Source: Pleurotus djamor
Lineage: Eukaryota; Basidiomycota; Agaricomycetes; Agaricales; Pleurotaceae
Direction of reading: 5' to 3'
DNA: 64,000 bases
NCBI GenBank assembly: GCA_029747585.1
Contig: JAPEVF010000112.1
Location: 1 to 64,000, forward strand
Under the pieces are notes generated by a model. That model did not search any database. It was not told the origin of the DNA and saw only the letters and a program-made list of their open reading frames with translations. A program made the position numbers and the translations under genes. Below are positions 48,401 to 61,014 of the stretch, in pieces. The stretch's first letter is position 1. Each line of letters begins with the position of its first letter.

Positions 48401-49034
48401 GACCACTGATGGTTGTGCTTGAATGAATGCCAGCATCTAGACACCATTCATATCAATCGTAATGGAGGTCTCCCCACGCACCTCGTTNGGCTTTTTATTG
48501 AGGAAGACNGCATTGACCTTGGCGAAATGAGATGCCATTGCTACTTGAGTCTTCATATCTTCGGTAGANCTGTCCAACACCGTCTCCCAGAATGGCACCA
48601 ACAACTGTTCCTTATGGTTGATACAGGTTTCGACAATCGACCAGATTTCACTGCAGAGCACTTCTGTAGCGACATATGGATATCTGNTTGGGGTATAGGA
48701 TGTGAAATGAACCAATACAGTGCCACATGAGAGCCTGGATCTTACTTGAAACGNCCTTTTTCCTCGCCCTCTATCTGGCCTGTGACATAACCCAGCAACT
48801 TCTGCANTACATCCACCCGCTGAAAATAGTCGTTCAGCCGTGTGTTNTGTGCCTTGCATTCCTGTAGAAGTTCGTCCTCATCAAGTATAGCCTCTAGGGA
48901 AACATCCTCCTTGTCGAGTAGGCTGTCGATGGAGGATGCNTTATTGAAGCCAAATCTGAGTAGAAGAAAGTGCTGATTNAGGATTCGCGAATTATGGCAA
49001 TAAGCATAATTTATTCGGGGTACCTCCAGAACAT
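45438..49034 (-). CDS. SAPS-domain protein, Sit4/PP6 phosphatase-associated regulatory subunit
   Basis: Regulatory partner of the PP6-type (Sit4) protein phosphatase; yeast has four related SAP proteins. The start is at 49034: 'MFWR', then a spliced 'FGFN.ASSIDSLLDKEDVSL', the characteristic beginning of SAPS proteins. The helical repeat body includes 'FIQAQPSVVERILRHVETPS', 'FVDLLVRILQLDE', 'SSDVHTIVAELIKGIISMA' and 'LTIVDFAPQTWDDYVTGRYN'. Long acidic, Ser-rich insertions occur (about 47180-47400), and the tail is Asp/Ser/Phe-rich ('FESFGDFGDFQSS') and ends at 45438. There are many short introns and more than a dozen isolated N bases, so exact exon limits are uncertain. No frame break was proven. 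Confidence 0.85.
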
Positions 49035-49236
49035 GAGAGTTGGGGGGCTATTGAAGAGAAGGTCGTCGNNNTNNNAGTGCTAGTGAGGGAGATTGTGTAA
49101 CAATTTATGATCGTAAACGCAGTTTACTCGACGCGTCTCATCTGGCGCCTAATATGTCCAAANGTCCATTTGTTCAACTCTACGATTAGGGTATAGATAC
49201 ACGGAATGATCCTCTGAGAAAACGAAACAAGCTTGT

Positions 49237-51030
49237 TTAAAACTGAAAGTTCAATATGGTTAGGTATACCATATGGGTCGGAGGGGCAGGTGGCACCCAC
49301 CCTAACTTGGTATGATCCATTCGCCTTGGTCAGATACCGGACCCATTTGATGCTGTGATAGTTGCTCCTTTCAAAGACCTTGAGGAACCTAACGATGAGA
49401 CCGGATGCAGTGAACATCAATACTTGGAAGTCCACGTCTATCGGAGGCCGTGCCCAAACTTGACGGTTGGTTGTACTCGTCAAGTCGGCGGCGGCGGTGA
49501 ATGTACACTCTTGCCCGCCTTGAATCCGCGGAACTCTATGAGCAGTTGTGAGACAAGCATACGCCAGTGGAACTATGNACATACTTCCAAACCACTACAT
49601 TCTCCCCTGGGACATACTTGGCCTTCCCAGACCCGACTTTACAGTCCACNTTGGTGGTATTGAGGGGGGTCGGTATCCGAAGAACGACATTTGTCGCTGA
49701 TAGTTTGTTGTTGAAATTGGTTTTCACCGTGACAGTGTACGTCACTTGTGTGGTACCGACCTCCGTAACTGTGGGGATAATGCGCAATGGTAGCTTTACG
49801 TTGGATGTTGAACGATACCTACACGGTTGTTGAGCGACCAGTGACGGCAAAATTCAAGGTAAAAAAAGACCTCATTAGCTCGAATTCGCCATCAGGTGGT
49901 ATGAAGCTGATAGTCCGAGAGGCATCGAACTCGTCCAGACGGACGCACTGGTGGAAGTGACAGTCATCGAGTTCAACTGCATCGCTGACACCACGTTCGT
50001 TCTTGTCAATTACGAGTTTATCATTGAGCCCAAACTTGCACTCCGGGGTTCCGGATAGGTAGGCTCGCATCTGAATATGACCATCAACATCGGCACGCAA
50101 GACGGTTCCTATAGAATTCAAGGACATAAACGGAAGTCATATTGAGCAGGCGTAGTACGCACCTTTCGCACTCATACTCAAGTTAACAGTCTCCACAACA
50201 TCCACGAAAGCTTCATTTTTCTTATATTTGACATCTCCCCGACGCCAACTGGTTGCTCCGGTGGCTTGAGTAGTGATTTTTGAAGATTCCTCCTATAGCT
50301 AAGTCAGATTGATGAAGGTATATCAGAGCCTTCGATTAAGCACGCACCGGGGCAATGGACGAAGACATGATGCTCTCCGTGGTGATGTAGGTCTTCAGCG
50401 TGTCTATTTCGCTATTTTGGGGATATCCAAAGTCGATGGTCTCTGTTATGATGGTTGAGTCGTCAATAACGCGCAAATTAAGATAGATGTTGACCGTCAA
50501 TGAGTTCATATATGAGGACAAAGTTATTCTTGATAGATTCCTCGTCTATCTTTCCGAAGTAAGATTTGCAGATGTTGATGAAGCGGTAGCAATATTCGAA
50601 GATGAGGGCTGCGTTGGCATTGCTTCTACAGAGATAATGAGCAGGATTCGTAGGATACGAAGCACACATACGCACTTGGTGACCGCGACAACGTACAGGC
50701 TGTTGATCCTCACATGGAAGAAACTGGTCGACCCCAACGTTATGATCGGCGACCGCACATCGCTGTTCGAGATGACCTGTATCCTAAAGACGTCTGCGAT
50801 AGAGCGCCTGTCGTGCGGGAGAATGAGAAAAGTTTGGTAATTGGGTCGCGTCGACGTACTTGAAATCGGTTCGGTACAGTCTTGAAATCAGGACCTAGTG
50901 TATGTGAGTTGCGAGATAAAACGAAAACGACAGGTCTGACCTCTCCCTTCTGGCTGAAAATGAAGAAGGCCTATGCAGAGTCCTTAGCTCGTGTTCTCAG
51001 AAAGTGGCGAGTGTTTCTTACAGAAATCAT
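49237..51030 (-). CDS. APM4: AP-2 clathrin adaptor complex subunit mu
   Basis: Medium subunit of the plasma-membrane adaptor AP-2, which selects cargo with YxxPhi signals for endocytosis. The longin domain begins '[20 protein letters not shown]' once three exons are joined; the first coding exon is only nine bases (51022-51030). '[19 protein letters not shown]' is the family linker. In the mu homology domain, the cargo-binding Phe and Asp are seen in '[13 protein letters not shown]' and the Trp and Arg in 'IKWVRYLTK'. About ten introns, all GT-AG where checked. The last exon is just 'TTT TAA', giving the C-terminus 'SYQVRF' (stop 49237-49239). The presence of the Asp and Trp pocket residues suggests working YxxPhi recognition. 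Confidence 0.9.
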
Positions 51031-51424
51031 CGCAAACTTGGGGCAATGGGCGTGGCGGTCTTGGATAGGAAGTGTTCTATTTTTAGCGAGGAGCTCCTAT
51101 CCGCTTCGAGTTCCTAATCCTATCTCCTGTATTCGAGGCTCACAGTTAGCACCAGCCTAGGACTTCATCCGATTTAGCTTTATACAGCTCTAGTTTAGCC
51201 TTTAAGCTGGCTCTGTCAAGACACAGGACGTCCGGCTACTTAACGCACATCTCTAGGTACTCGGCCGAGGCACTGTGTACTCTAGCTTGATACCAATCTG
51301 CTCAGCCAGTGATATTGATAAAGTCAATGTGCGTCATGATGCTGCGGAAGTAGCATTCTCTGTTGTGCATATAAATGTGGTAGTTGTACAGCAGGAATAA
51401 CACAATTATCATCGTCCCCAAGCC
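51031..51424. promoter_or_regulatory. Divergent region upstream of AP-2 mu and the ABM-like gene
   Basis: This 394-base stretch lies between two start codons on opposite strands and presumably contains both promoters. No further gene seen. Confidence 0.4.
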
Positions 51425-52016
51425 ATGTCCGTCACTGAATTCGCTCTTTTCAACCTCCTCCCTCCGTATACCACGTCTTCTCCAGAGATAGTCGGTCTGT
51501 TCTCTTCTGTTCAAACAAGACAAGGCGCCTGGTCTGGGCACGCAGTCCGATGCTACCAAGACGTGAATAACCCAAGTCGCATTTTCTTAACCTGTGGTTG
51601 GAAGTCTGTTGAAGAACACATGAGATGGGTAGCAAGTGAGGACAGCAAAGAAATTCTAGAAACACATAGATGGGATCAGCTACTCACGCTCGAGTCGTTG
51701 ATGCATCTGGAGGTTGACTACGAAGAGCTCCCAGCAAATTGGAGTGGTATCGGGTATAAGGGGCTGGGGAAGGATAGCACGGCGATCGATTCAGCCTTCA
51801 TACAATGTCAGTATTACCTCCTAGTCGCTTTACCATCAGAGTAACTCACCTAGGTGCACGTTGGCAGCGACAGAAACTGTGGATCGTCGAAGTTACATCA
51901 CAAAAGACCAATCTTCACCCTCAAAAGACATATACCACTTTCTCGTCTTTGACAGCGAAGAGAGTAGCTCTGGGGGGAACTGGGATGGAATCGCAAGAAG
52001 ATTGAACTTCGTGTAA
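51425..52016 (+). CDS. ABM-like dimeric alpha-beta barrel protein
   Basis: Predicted cytosolic protein of 182 residues from two exons (51425-51810 and 51854-52016); the intron is only 43 bases and the frame closes exactly. It starts 'MSVTEFALFNLLPPYTTSSP' and contains 'GHAVRCYQDVNNPSRIFLTC' and 'GWKSVEEHMRWVAS', the strand-helix pattern of the antibiotic-biosynthesis-monooxygenase-like fold with the usual 'W.S...H' motif. In characterised members the fold forms dimers and serves as a small monooxygenase, but many fungal versions have no known activity. No catalytic residue set can be assigned. It may bind a small hydrophobic ligand; this is inference only. Confidence 0.75.
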
Positions 52017-52161
52017 CTTCACATCACACTGCTAGGGTNCNACCTTGACTAGTGACAAGTGACTCTCGGCCCTCCTAAGCACTCCTGAACGAGTAGTCAC
52101 GTGGGCAGCAACAGATTTTTGGGACGCTGAAACTTTGTGCTGAGACTTACACTACTTTACC

Positions 52162-54690
52162 ATGCCCTCTGACGATCCGCCACGAAAAGAGAGCCGAAGG
52201 GAACGTCGGCGTAGAGAAAGAGAAGAACACGAAACGGAAATGACTGCTGCAAATGACTTGCAAGATAGCCACAAGTCGTCACGTCCACGGTCTAAATCCA
52301 CGCCGATCACTACTAAGCGCAAACCACGCTCTCGGTCTGCATCCAAGAAACCTCCCTCAAGAGTCTCTCAATCCAAACCTAACTCCAGACGTGCATCTCC
52401 GCCTCTGTCACTAGCGAGTAACTTGGCCTTCGATCTGCTGGAGTCCGAGGAGGGTGAAGTCCGAGAAGATATGGATGAATCAAAGGCAGGCCCCAGCAAA
52501 CCCTCGCGCCTATCACCACCACGTACTTCTCCGCCCATATCGACCTCGCTACCAACCGCTCCTCCCGTCCCACAACTTGGATTCGACGATGAAGCTGACT
52601 TCTTGGCGTTTGAAGAACCCGCCGACAAACCTTCTGAATCCGATCGGTCGAAAACTNAAAAATTCTCGCTCAAATGACTCGGAAATTGACTCCGGGAAAG
52701 GCAAGGGCCGCCAGTTGCAGCCGGCGAGGGAGTGGGATAGAGGGAAGGTATTGCCTGGCGATGACCACGACTCGGAGCAGGGACGGAGGAGAGGGGATAA
52801 CCACAGAGGAACCAAACGAAACCATCACTCTGTCGGCGAGAATGACGATGTGACTCGCGATGAAACGAGGAGGAGTCGACATAGTGAAGCGCTCAGAGCA
52901 CCATGGGTTGAGTGGATGTCTTGGGAGAACTGCCATAATGTTGCAGAGATGTGCGTAGCCGTTTACAAGTCGCGCTGTTTATCACCCCCTTACGCTCCTG
53001 GCACCCAATTCCTAGGATGCATGATGAAATTGAAGCTTTTGTGAAGTGGGCTTCTCCTACAAAGGAGGAAGATGAGATGCGTGGTTTGGTCGTCAGGTTA
53101 ATCCAACAAGCCGTGACGAAAGCATACCCCGACGCCCAAGTTCTACCTTTTGGAAGTTTTGCAACGAAATTGTATCTACCACTTGGGTGAGCCTGCCTCA
53201 TAACTTCATGACTTGCCCATAACAATCCTGATTCTCGATAGCGATATTGACTTGGTCATACTATCGGATAAACTAGAGAACGGTTACAAGGACTACGTCT
53301 TGCGAGACCTTGCGCACGTCGTCAAACGCGCTGGTATCACATCCAACGTTACTATCATCAGCAAAGCACGCGTGCCTATCATCAAATTCACCTCTACCCA
53401 TGGCTCCTTCCACGTCGATATCAGCATAGGCCAAATTGGTGGCCTCAAATCCGTCGATGTGGTCAATAACTTCCTCAAGACAATGAGCCTCAACTCCACT
53501 GGCAATGCGCTTCGTGCCTTGGTCCTGATTGCGAAGGCATTCTTGTCACAACGATCGATGAATGAAGTGTACACCGGCGGTCTTGGAAGTTATAGCATCG
53601 TTTGCTTGGCGATTAGCTTTTTGCAGATGCACCCAAAGATTCGAAGAGGCGAAATTGATCCAGACAAAAACATGGGTGTTTTGGTTGTGGAGTTTTTTGA
53701 GCTATATGGGTGTTACTTCAACTACGATGAAGTCGGCATTAGTGTAAGAGAGGGAGGGATGTATTTCAGAAAGAAGCAGCGGGGCTGGCTGGACTATTAC
53801 AACCAAGGATTGTTGTCTATCGAAGACCCTGTTGATCCTAGTAAGTCGTTCTTTCCATCTCGGTACATCCAGCTGATGCACAGACGTTACTAGCCAATGA
53901 TATTTCCAAGGGTTCATTCGCTTTCCAAAAAGTGAAGACCACAATGGCCGGCGCTTTCGGAATCTTGAGCACCAAATTGTATCAAAGAGCTGCACTGCTA
54001 CGCAGTCGTCGCAGTGGAAGCGGACTGCGCCGCGATGATATCCCCCCAGAGGATGTGAGCATACTTTCCAGTGTGCTTCGTATTACTCAGGAAGTATGTA
54101 TCATTATGTCACCATTATTCCCTTTCGCGAGCTTACGCCTGTGTCGTGCGTTTCAGACCATCAACCATCGTCGGTTAGTAGAAGAACAATATCACAGCAG
54201 GGCCCTCCAGAAGATACTTGGCACGAAGACGCCACCCAAAGAGCCGATTGACGTTGACGCCTACGAAGAGAGAAAGCCAATGGTTCCCAGCCAGAAGCGC
54301 GTGAAGGAAGTACAGAGCGTCGCATCAGCCTGGCAAGAGGCCGAAGGAGAGTTATCGATAAAGGGTGCCAGCGCTCGTTTAGCTGCGGCTGAAGAGGCAC
54401 AACTAGTAGAAGACTCAGAATCGGATAGTGGCAGGTACAATATCGGGCGGCAACCTCCCCGTAAACGACAGAAAATCGGGCGACGCTCAGATCAGCACAC
54501 CGTCTTCGTGGTGGACGATGATGATGATGATAGCTTAGCGGAGGAGGAGGAGCACTATGCGAGCGACGATATCTCAGACGCCGATTCTGAGGTAGAAGAG
54601 ATCAAGAAGCCTGCTTCGCGCGGAGAGAAGGATAGGAACCGGTCGTTTTGGCTCTCCAAAGCCATCAACTCGGGGCATGAATCCACTTAG
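52162..54690 (+). CDS. TRF4: Non-canonical poly(A) polymerase, Trf4 type (TRAMP complex)
   Basis: Nucleotidyltransferase that adds short poly(A) tails to defective or unstable nuclear RNAs to mark them for the exosome. Exons: 52162-52950, 53016-53186, 53242-53840, 53894-54093 and 54157-54690. The N-terminal 250 residues are charged, Arg/Ser-rich and disordered. The catalytic domain has 'LPFGSFATKLYLPLGDIDLV', with the two catalytic Asp in 'DID', a third Asp in 'FHVDISIG', and the central region 'GGLGSYSIVCLAISFLQMH'. The C-terminal tail is acidic with a run of Asp. The frame shifts at an N (52657) beside an A-run; deleting one base gives 763 residues without other breaks, so it is probably an error. 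Start at 52162 is the first ATG of the frame. Confidence 0.92.
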
Positions 54691-54861
54691 GTCAATGGTT
54701 GGACAATGATCAATTTCTTTCCAGTTCGATGACGTCAGTGAGCAAGTACGCCTAAATGGGGATGTCTCAGAGGAGGTCACTGTGACTTTCGAGAAGCACC
54801 ATACAAAACACGATGGGACCCATGCTTCGGCTGCCCACCTTCTCTCTTCCCTTCTTCATCC

Positions 54862-57800
54862 ATGTCCGTCGTCCCAGGCGGCGCACGAAGTGACTCCTCC
54901 CAAACATTCTTGACCGCACTCGTCACCAACGTCGCTTTGCTTTCCATCGAAGTCGGTGCATTCGTTGTGCTGAAGCAGAAACTTGGGAGGATATACCAGC
55001 CGCGGACGTATCTTCCACCAAAAGAGTAGGTTTCTCCAAAATTGCTCCAGTTTTCATTTAGGCGGTTGGGTTAATGGAGATATGACCAGCAAACGCTCGG
55101 AACGTCTGCCTGGCGGCCCATGGAAATGGGTGCCTGCACTGTTGCGGTCTCCTCTCCAAGACGTTGTAAGCCGAGCTACTATTGCTATCGTATAAGTTTG
55201 AATACATCTATGATATCAGATTCACAAGAATGGTCTTGATGCGTACGTTCGACGACGTCTTTATTTGCTCATTCATGACTCTCTCTAGTTACATGTTCCT
55301 TCGCTACCTCAAGCTACTAATCACGCTATTCTTCCTGTTCACAATAATCACCTTTCCTATCCTCCTCCCGATCGATGCTGTCGGTATAGACACTGGGCGG
55401 GTCGGACTGGACCGCATAACCTGGTCCAAGTATGTACTTCCTCGCCGATGTGATACGCACCCTACTAANTCAGAATGCTATAGCTTGGCCGACTCTAATG
55501 AACAATTACGCTTCATTGCACATATCATTCTTGCGTATATTCTTACTGGTAACGAACCTATAGCGNNGTCTTGACTTCTCTGACACCTCCCCAGGTACTG
55601 TGATCTTTATGATTCGGCGGGAAATGATGCACTTTGTCCACATGCGGCACCAATTCCTTCTCAGCAAATCTCATTCAAAGCTTCCCCAAGCTCGTACTGT
55701 CCTCGTAACGGCGGTCCCCCAGGAGCTTGGAAGCGAGCATGATCTACGGACATTTGCCAGCTTCACCCCTGGAGGTGTTGATCGCGTGTGGCTGTATCGC
55801 GATACCAAGGTGCTCTCTCGATATGCTACNTGGTACCTCATANTGCTTACACCTATTTCCAGNCTTTGAACGACNTCTTNGAACANCGGCAAAANGCNTG
55901 TTCCAANCTTGAGGCCGCTATTTCTAAGGTCCTTCGGCAAGCTTCTCGCGCATGGCANCTGAAAGAAAGATTACACAAGAAAAGTATCAAGGCTTTGAGG
56001 AAGAAATCGAAACGTATANCGGACCCTGAGAAGCCAGATCCCTCGACCACTCATTCCGAAAGACTTGACCTTCCAGACGCCTCGCTTGACTTGCTCGACG
56101 AACTTGTACCACGCAAAGACCGACCGACCCACCGTATCGGAACTCTTGGGATCGTGGGTGAGAAAGTTGATACCATTAATTGGTGCAAGGTTCGCTTGAA
56201 GTTCCTCGAATATCACCCCGGAATGTCAGATAAATGTTTTCGTAGAGCGAAATTTCTAGACTTAACCGATCTATCACTGAGGCTCGAGAAGATCTAGTCA
56301 AAGGCAAATTCCTCGGAAGTGCCTTCATACGGTGTCACCTNCAAATGGGCGCGCATGTCTTGGCACAATGCGTAAGCTATCATGAAGTNCGTTGTCNTTG
56401 CCTGATCACCCTAACAGACTCACAGNCGAAANTCCATGTAGCCAAACGCAATGTATGGNAAGTGGATGGAAGGTATNTCACNNAGNCTGTCGNTCCTNTA
56501 CACCTGATACTCATCACGTCACTAGCACACCCAAAGGATATTGTTTGGGACAACCTTGATGATGGNGCNCTNGAAATGCGNTCTCGCTATGCTGTTTCAT
56601 GGCTNGTNACCTTTGGATTATGTGTCGCTTGGGCNTTCCCAGTAGCCTTCGTNGGTACGCTGAGCAACNTTGACAACNTATGCAGNCGGTTCNGGTNAGT
56701 GCTTCCCNCANNNTNNNNCNTACNTGGATCCANCTAATNCNACATCTTCAGTTGGTTGTCTTGGATCTGTCGAGGTCTGCNACNAATTNTNANNCNTCAN
56801 GANNGGCTNATTNNTNACANANTNTTTCTAGCGCCNTCNCCNTTGCCTGGNCTNATTCAAGGNGTACTTCCNCCGATTCTGCTNGCNATCTTGTTTGCGA
56901 TNNTNCCACTNATCCTNCAAGGTANNNTNNGTGTNACNCNNTNTCNCAGNGATNNNTCAATTATTTCAACTTNGATCAGGTCTCGCCTGGTATGAATGTA
57001 TCCCGCGTTACTCTCTCATCAGCGTGAGCGTGTATAAGAGATTCTTCGTTTTTCTCGTAATGTAAGTTAAGGATTATCCTTGCGATTTAGAAGTAGAACG
57101 CTCATGGCTTCTTTTTAGACATGGTTTTCTGATTGTAACTGTGACCTCTGGCATCACAAATGGTACTTNCCTCTCTATTTGTTCAATCCTCTCTTATCGC
57201 TCAGATATTGTGATTCAGCAATCGAGGATGTTGGTGTTCACTTTCTACCGTCACCTCGTATGTTGTACTGATCATGATATAGATATTGGAGCAGCCCACA
57301 CAAACNGTGTCNAAGCTCGCNCAAGANNTNCCTGGTGCCTCGATCTTCTTNNTGTCATANATGGGTANNATANTTTGCGNACTCNCTANAATTNANCTNT
57401 GCNNANCACTNTNNCAGTGACGCAAGGCTTCTCTGGAGCTGGNACNGCGTTGCTNCAGNTANTGCCNTTGATNATTCACTACNTNCGNAAGTGGTTCNTA
57501 GGGCGCACCCCGAGACAAGCNTANGAAGTCACCTTCNTGATGCCTGTGGTAAGNNCNTNTGGGTGTCAAGCTGTNCACTATTCTCACNTTCNNGTAGGCT
57601 GATTTNGGCACAATACTTCCNCGGATGTCNCTNCTNGCAACTATCGGGTTCGCNTANAGNATNCTCACNCCGNTNATCAGCCTNCTTGGTCTNCTCGGTA
57701 AGATNNGTCTATANTCTACTGATCGNAGTTTTNATTGNTNTTNGCAGCCTTCACNATGTTNTANNTCGTCTGGAANTTCTGTNAGTNNTNNTGNNNATNN

Positions 57801-58998
57801 GNNATNAGNTAGACTNTTTCGNTGAGCNNNAGNCCAGTGTTCACNCAAGTATTCGATCAACCTGANGAATGNGANACNGGTGGGATGTACTTCCCGATGG
57901 CCATGTCNAACNTGTGTGCGTNNNCTNTNTNAGNTTCGANNNNNNATNNNCGNTNACNNCTNAANNGAAGTNGTTGGNCTNTATATCAAGCAGATATGNT
58001 TGGCNTGNCTNTTNTTCNTGAAAACNTCNGTNTCNAGAGCGTCNTCGCTAGCTGGNGGNATNNTNATGATCATCCTCATNTTCATNACNTTCACNGCGCA
58101 GATGTTCATCAAGAGTAGCTTTGANCGTGAGTNNTTGNTTNANACTTCACTCTCATNCTGTNAATCGNNTANTNACNNACTCNNAGCNATNTCNCTTTAN
58201 CTNCCCATGTCNTTNGCAACAAAGAAGATGGAAATGCGCTNCGAGAAGNTAAGNACNNAGNGNNTTNNGANCAAANGAANACACAAGNNGANGAAGCTGA
58301 TTTNTTCAGTCGNANNCGTNNGTTTNTGNNNTTGTCNTTCNNNACATANGCNATNNCNCTNACNCNNNNTGNNNTCAGGNATCCGAAGCGTNAAGAAANG
58401 GGTTCAGATGATTCCNAAGAAGATCGACCTNACNTTGGACCATTTCAAAGGCANAATNCNGTANGCNGATGACNCGGNNTANAAGAGCNNNGANNCAGAA
58501 AAGAAGATAGTAGAAGTCGANGTGACAGACGTACCGGGGAGACCATCAGATGCTACCGCTGTCCAGTGTATACAGGCNAGCGGAACTGCNTCGCANNTCG
58601 GGGATGNCCCNGATTTGGAGAGACAGATTTCNACATCAAACCCGACNAATGAAACGCAAACNTCAAGACCGAGCTCCCTAAGGTCCTTGAGGTCAAGGCA
58701 TAGCGCTTTGAACGCCCTCCAATCGCCTATAGTGTCCGAGTTGAGGGACGAAGATGAGGAGGGTGGAGACGATGTCCAATACGACGAGCANGCGTTTGAT
58801 CATCCATCTACATACGTNGAGCAACCATGGATTTGGATACCTAAGGATAGGCTTGGGCTTAGTAAGGTCCTTGTTGANGACCTCAACGAGGCTGGTGTCC
58901 TCGCCAGCGATCAAGGATCNAATATGGACAAGAAAGGCGTAGTTGAGGTGACTAGGAATCCTCCTGACGAAGTTTGGGAAGATGGACATGACTTGTGA
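54862..58998 (+). CDS. CSC1/TMEM63-like osmosensitive cation channel, N-rich sequence
   Basis: Large multi-pass membrane protein of the family that forms osmotically or mechanically gated cation channels. Start at 54862 ('MSVVPGGARSDSSQTFLTAL'). Early exons are clear: 'LPGGPWKWVPALLRSPLQD', then a 23-base exon (55220-55242) encoding 'IHKNGLDA', then 'YMFLRYLKLLITLFFLFTII', the family's hallmark second helix. The cytosolic domain includes 'ARTVLVTAVPQELGSEHDL' and 'VEGSKI..HTFE-like' charged stretches with 'LGIVGEKVDTINWC'. The RSN1-type helices lie in about 56500-58200, where hundreds of N bases prevent a model. The tail ends 'PWIWIPKDRLGLSK' and 'PPDEVWEDGHDL' at 58998. Identity is firm; exon limits after 56300 are not. 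Confidence 0.8.
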
Positions 58999-59107
58999 TC
59001 GATTATTCTTTGTTCCACGGGATAACTATTGGTTCATACGTATCNTACTTGGATATNTTTGTAGCTACTTACACTCTTTCATACACGAAACAAAGAACTA
59101 TTCATGT

Positions 59108-61014
59108 CTAGATAGCATTCGAGGCACAGCTAAAAGGAGACCCAACAGCCGCGGCGGCGTAACTGTCTATGATTGACTGGATCGAGACCTAGAAGATGAA
59201 TTTTAATGTCATGGCTAGATGGAAGTGGGGAGATGCATACATATGTTCCAGCAACCAATATATATAGCCCAAGGACAATGAAAAAGTAGTTGACTGACGT
59301 CTCAAACGATCTGAGAAGGCCACTCCAGCGAACTTTGGGAGGGTGCATTGACAAGTAGGCCATACCCCAAAAGATGAATCTTGAAGATTCGAATCAAGTC
59401 AAGAATTGGGCGAGGGTGAGAGGTGCCTACCCAAACCAACCGTCTTCAGAGTATGATGATAAGTCAATATTCCATGGAATATGAGTTCCACTTACCAAAG
59501 AGGGAGCTCATCAGACTCAGCATATCAGAAAAGAAGGGGATGATCTCTGCGATTAAAAAGGCGAAGCACCAGGTGATGGCGAGTATCCCGATCCATGTTG
59601 ACCAACCGAGCACAGTGTGTGAGTGTTTGTGGTGAGAATTGGCATGGATCCTGAAGAAGATAAAGCGAGCAGTGACCGACTAGACGGTTGAATATTGAGT
59701 AAATGGACAGACGAGGCATGGAAAGAGGGGTTCGAACCGAATACAGGGAGCCAAGGTACACAATCGTCGGGATAGCAAAAGAGAATGCTATCTTCTTGAA
59801 CGTAGGTTGGAGAGAGCCGAAGGCTGGTGCAGTCATGTACTGGTTACCAACATAATGGTACACGATGGCACCACAAAGCGTGAACACTACAATCTCGCAC
59901 AGAGTGACAGCCCAGAGGGCTTTAGTCAGGTGTAAATAGGCGATTAATTCGTCGGAGTCAATTATGAGCGAACCTTTGGGGAAGTCCTTGGGATTCTTCA
60001 TCTCGGCTATGAACTGGAGAAGAGTTCGAGGTCATCCTGAGATGGAAGAAACATGACTCACTGAGGGCAGTGTGATTTGCCCAATCAATGTGTAGCTTAT
60101 ATTCAGGAACGCAGACATTCCTGTGAGAGAAGTCAATGTACCGTACATTTAGGGAAATGTGGTACCTCACCAGCGACGTATGACGTTCCCTTCGGGGCGA
60201 CCACATGAACAATGGGAGCTTCGCCAGTAAAACCGAAAGGATGGGACTGAACGCCTGAAAAAATGATAGCCAGCAGGACGGCTATGCCCATGGTGATTGC
60301 ACTGAAAGCACCCAACGCGCTGAGCTGGCTCAACGTGCGAGGAAGAGAGAATACGAAGCACACGATAGCTGAGACGGCGCTGAAGACTATTGTGCATCTT
60401 GAAGAGCCCGAAAGAGTGTTCAAGAGCTCAGCGCCGACCAGGCAATGGAGCGCTGGGAGAATACTGTGAGTGACGCAGTCATTTCGCGCGGGGATAGTCA
60501 TCTACCTTGGATAAAAGTGTTGTTAAGCAGGAACATAACTGCGGTCGCGTTATAGGCTGCCTTGGAACCGCCAAATAGGATACGGCCTATGTCACAGACA
60601 TCCCGAACCTCGGGATGCTTCAAGCAAAAGCGCCATAGAACCAACGAGGTGTACTGGACGGTCGCAGCTACTGCTACGGTCACAAGAATACCAGGAACAA
60701 TGCCAAGTACAGAGAAAGACCTGATGTAATTGCCTCAGTATGCAACTATACCACGACCTCGGTCAACATACCATGGGAAGGAGAGTATGGCGAGGCATAT
60801 GTACTCTGAGAAGAGAAGGGCAGCTGTCTTGATTGCGTAGGAATGAGAGAACGTCCAGGCATAGAGTCCTGGGAAAAAGAACCTTCTGCCATGAGCAAGT
60901 ACGGTAATGAATATCGTGGCTAGACTCTGATTCCAGTTGGGGTGCTTCAACGTCGTTCGGGTCGACGAAGGAGGCTTCCTTGGACGGAGGACTGTCTTCC
61001 CACTTTGCTGCCAT
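59108..61014 (-). CDS. Amino-acid transporter, AAAP/Aa_trans family (Mtr-like)
   Basis: Plasma- or vacuolar-membrane amino-acid permease with about eleven predicted helices. Start at 61014 ('MAAKWEDSPPSKEASFVDPN'). The first core segment 'YRTCSWQK' joins over a 55-base intron to 'TAALLFSEYICLAILSFPW'. Further helices include 'GIVPGILVTVAVAATVQYTS', 'FSLPRTLSQLSALGAFSAIT', 'SAFLNISYTLIGQITLPSFI' and 'WAVTLCEIVVFTLCGAIVY'. The last exon reads 'VSIQSIIDSYAAAAVGSPFS' and stops at 59108. At least eight introns. Substrate is not readable from the sequence; the family includes neutral amino-acid permeases of filamentous fungi. It is divergent from the phosphoglycerate mutase gene and convergent with the channel gene, whose stop is 109 bases away. 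Confidence 0.85.

Noticed and set aside
59720..59745. tRNA B-box-like sequence GGTTCGAACC
   Set aside because: It lies in a coding exon of the amino-acid transporter and no A box or cloverleaf can be drawn around it. No tRNA was found anywhere in the window.
60870..60903. A 34-base intron in the amino-acid transporter
   Set aside because: It would use the donor GTACTT and give a poor N-terminal sequence. A normal 55-base intron just downstream joins 'TCSWQK' to 'TAALLFSEY' and fits the family better.
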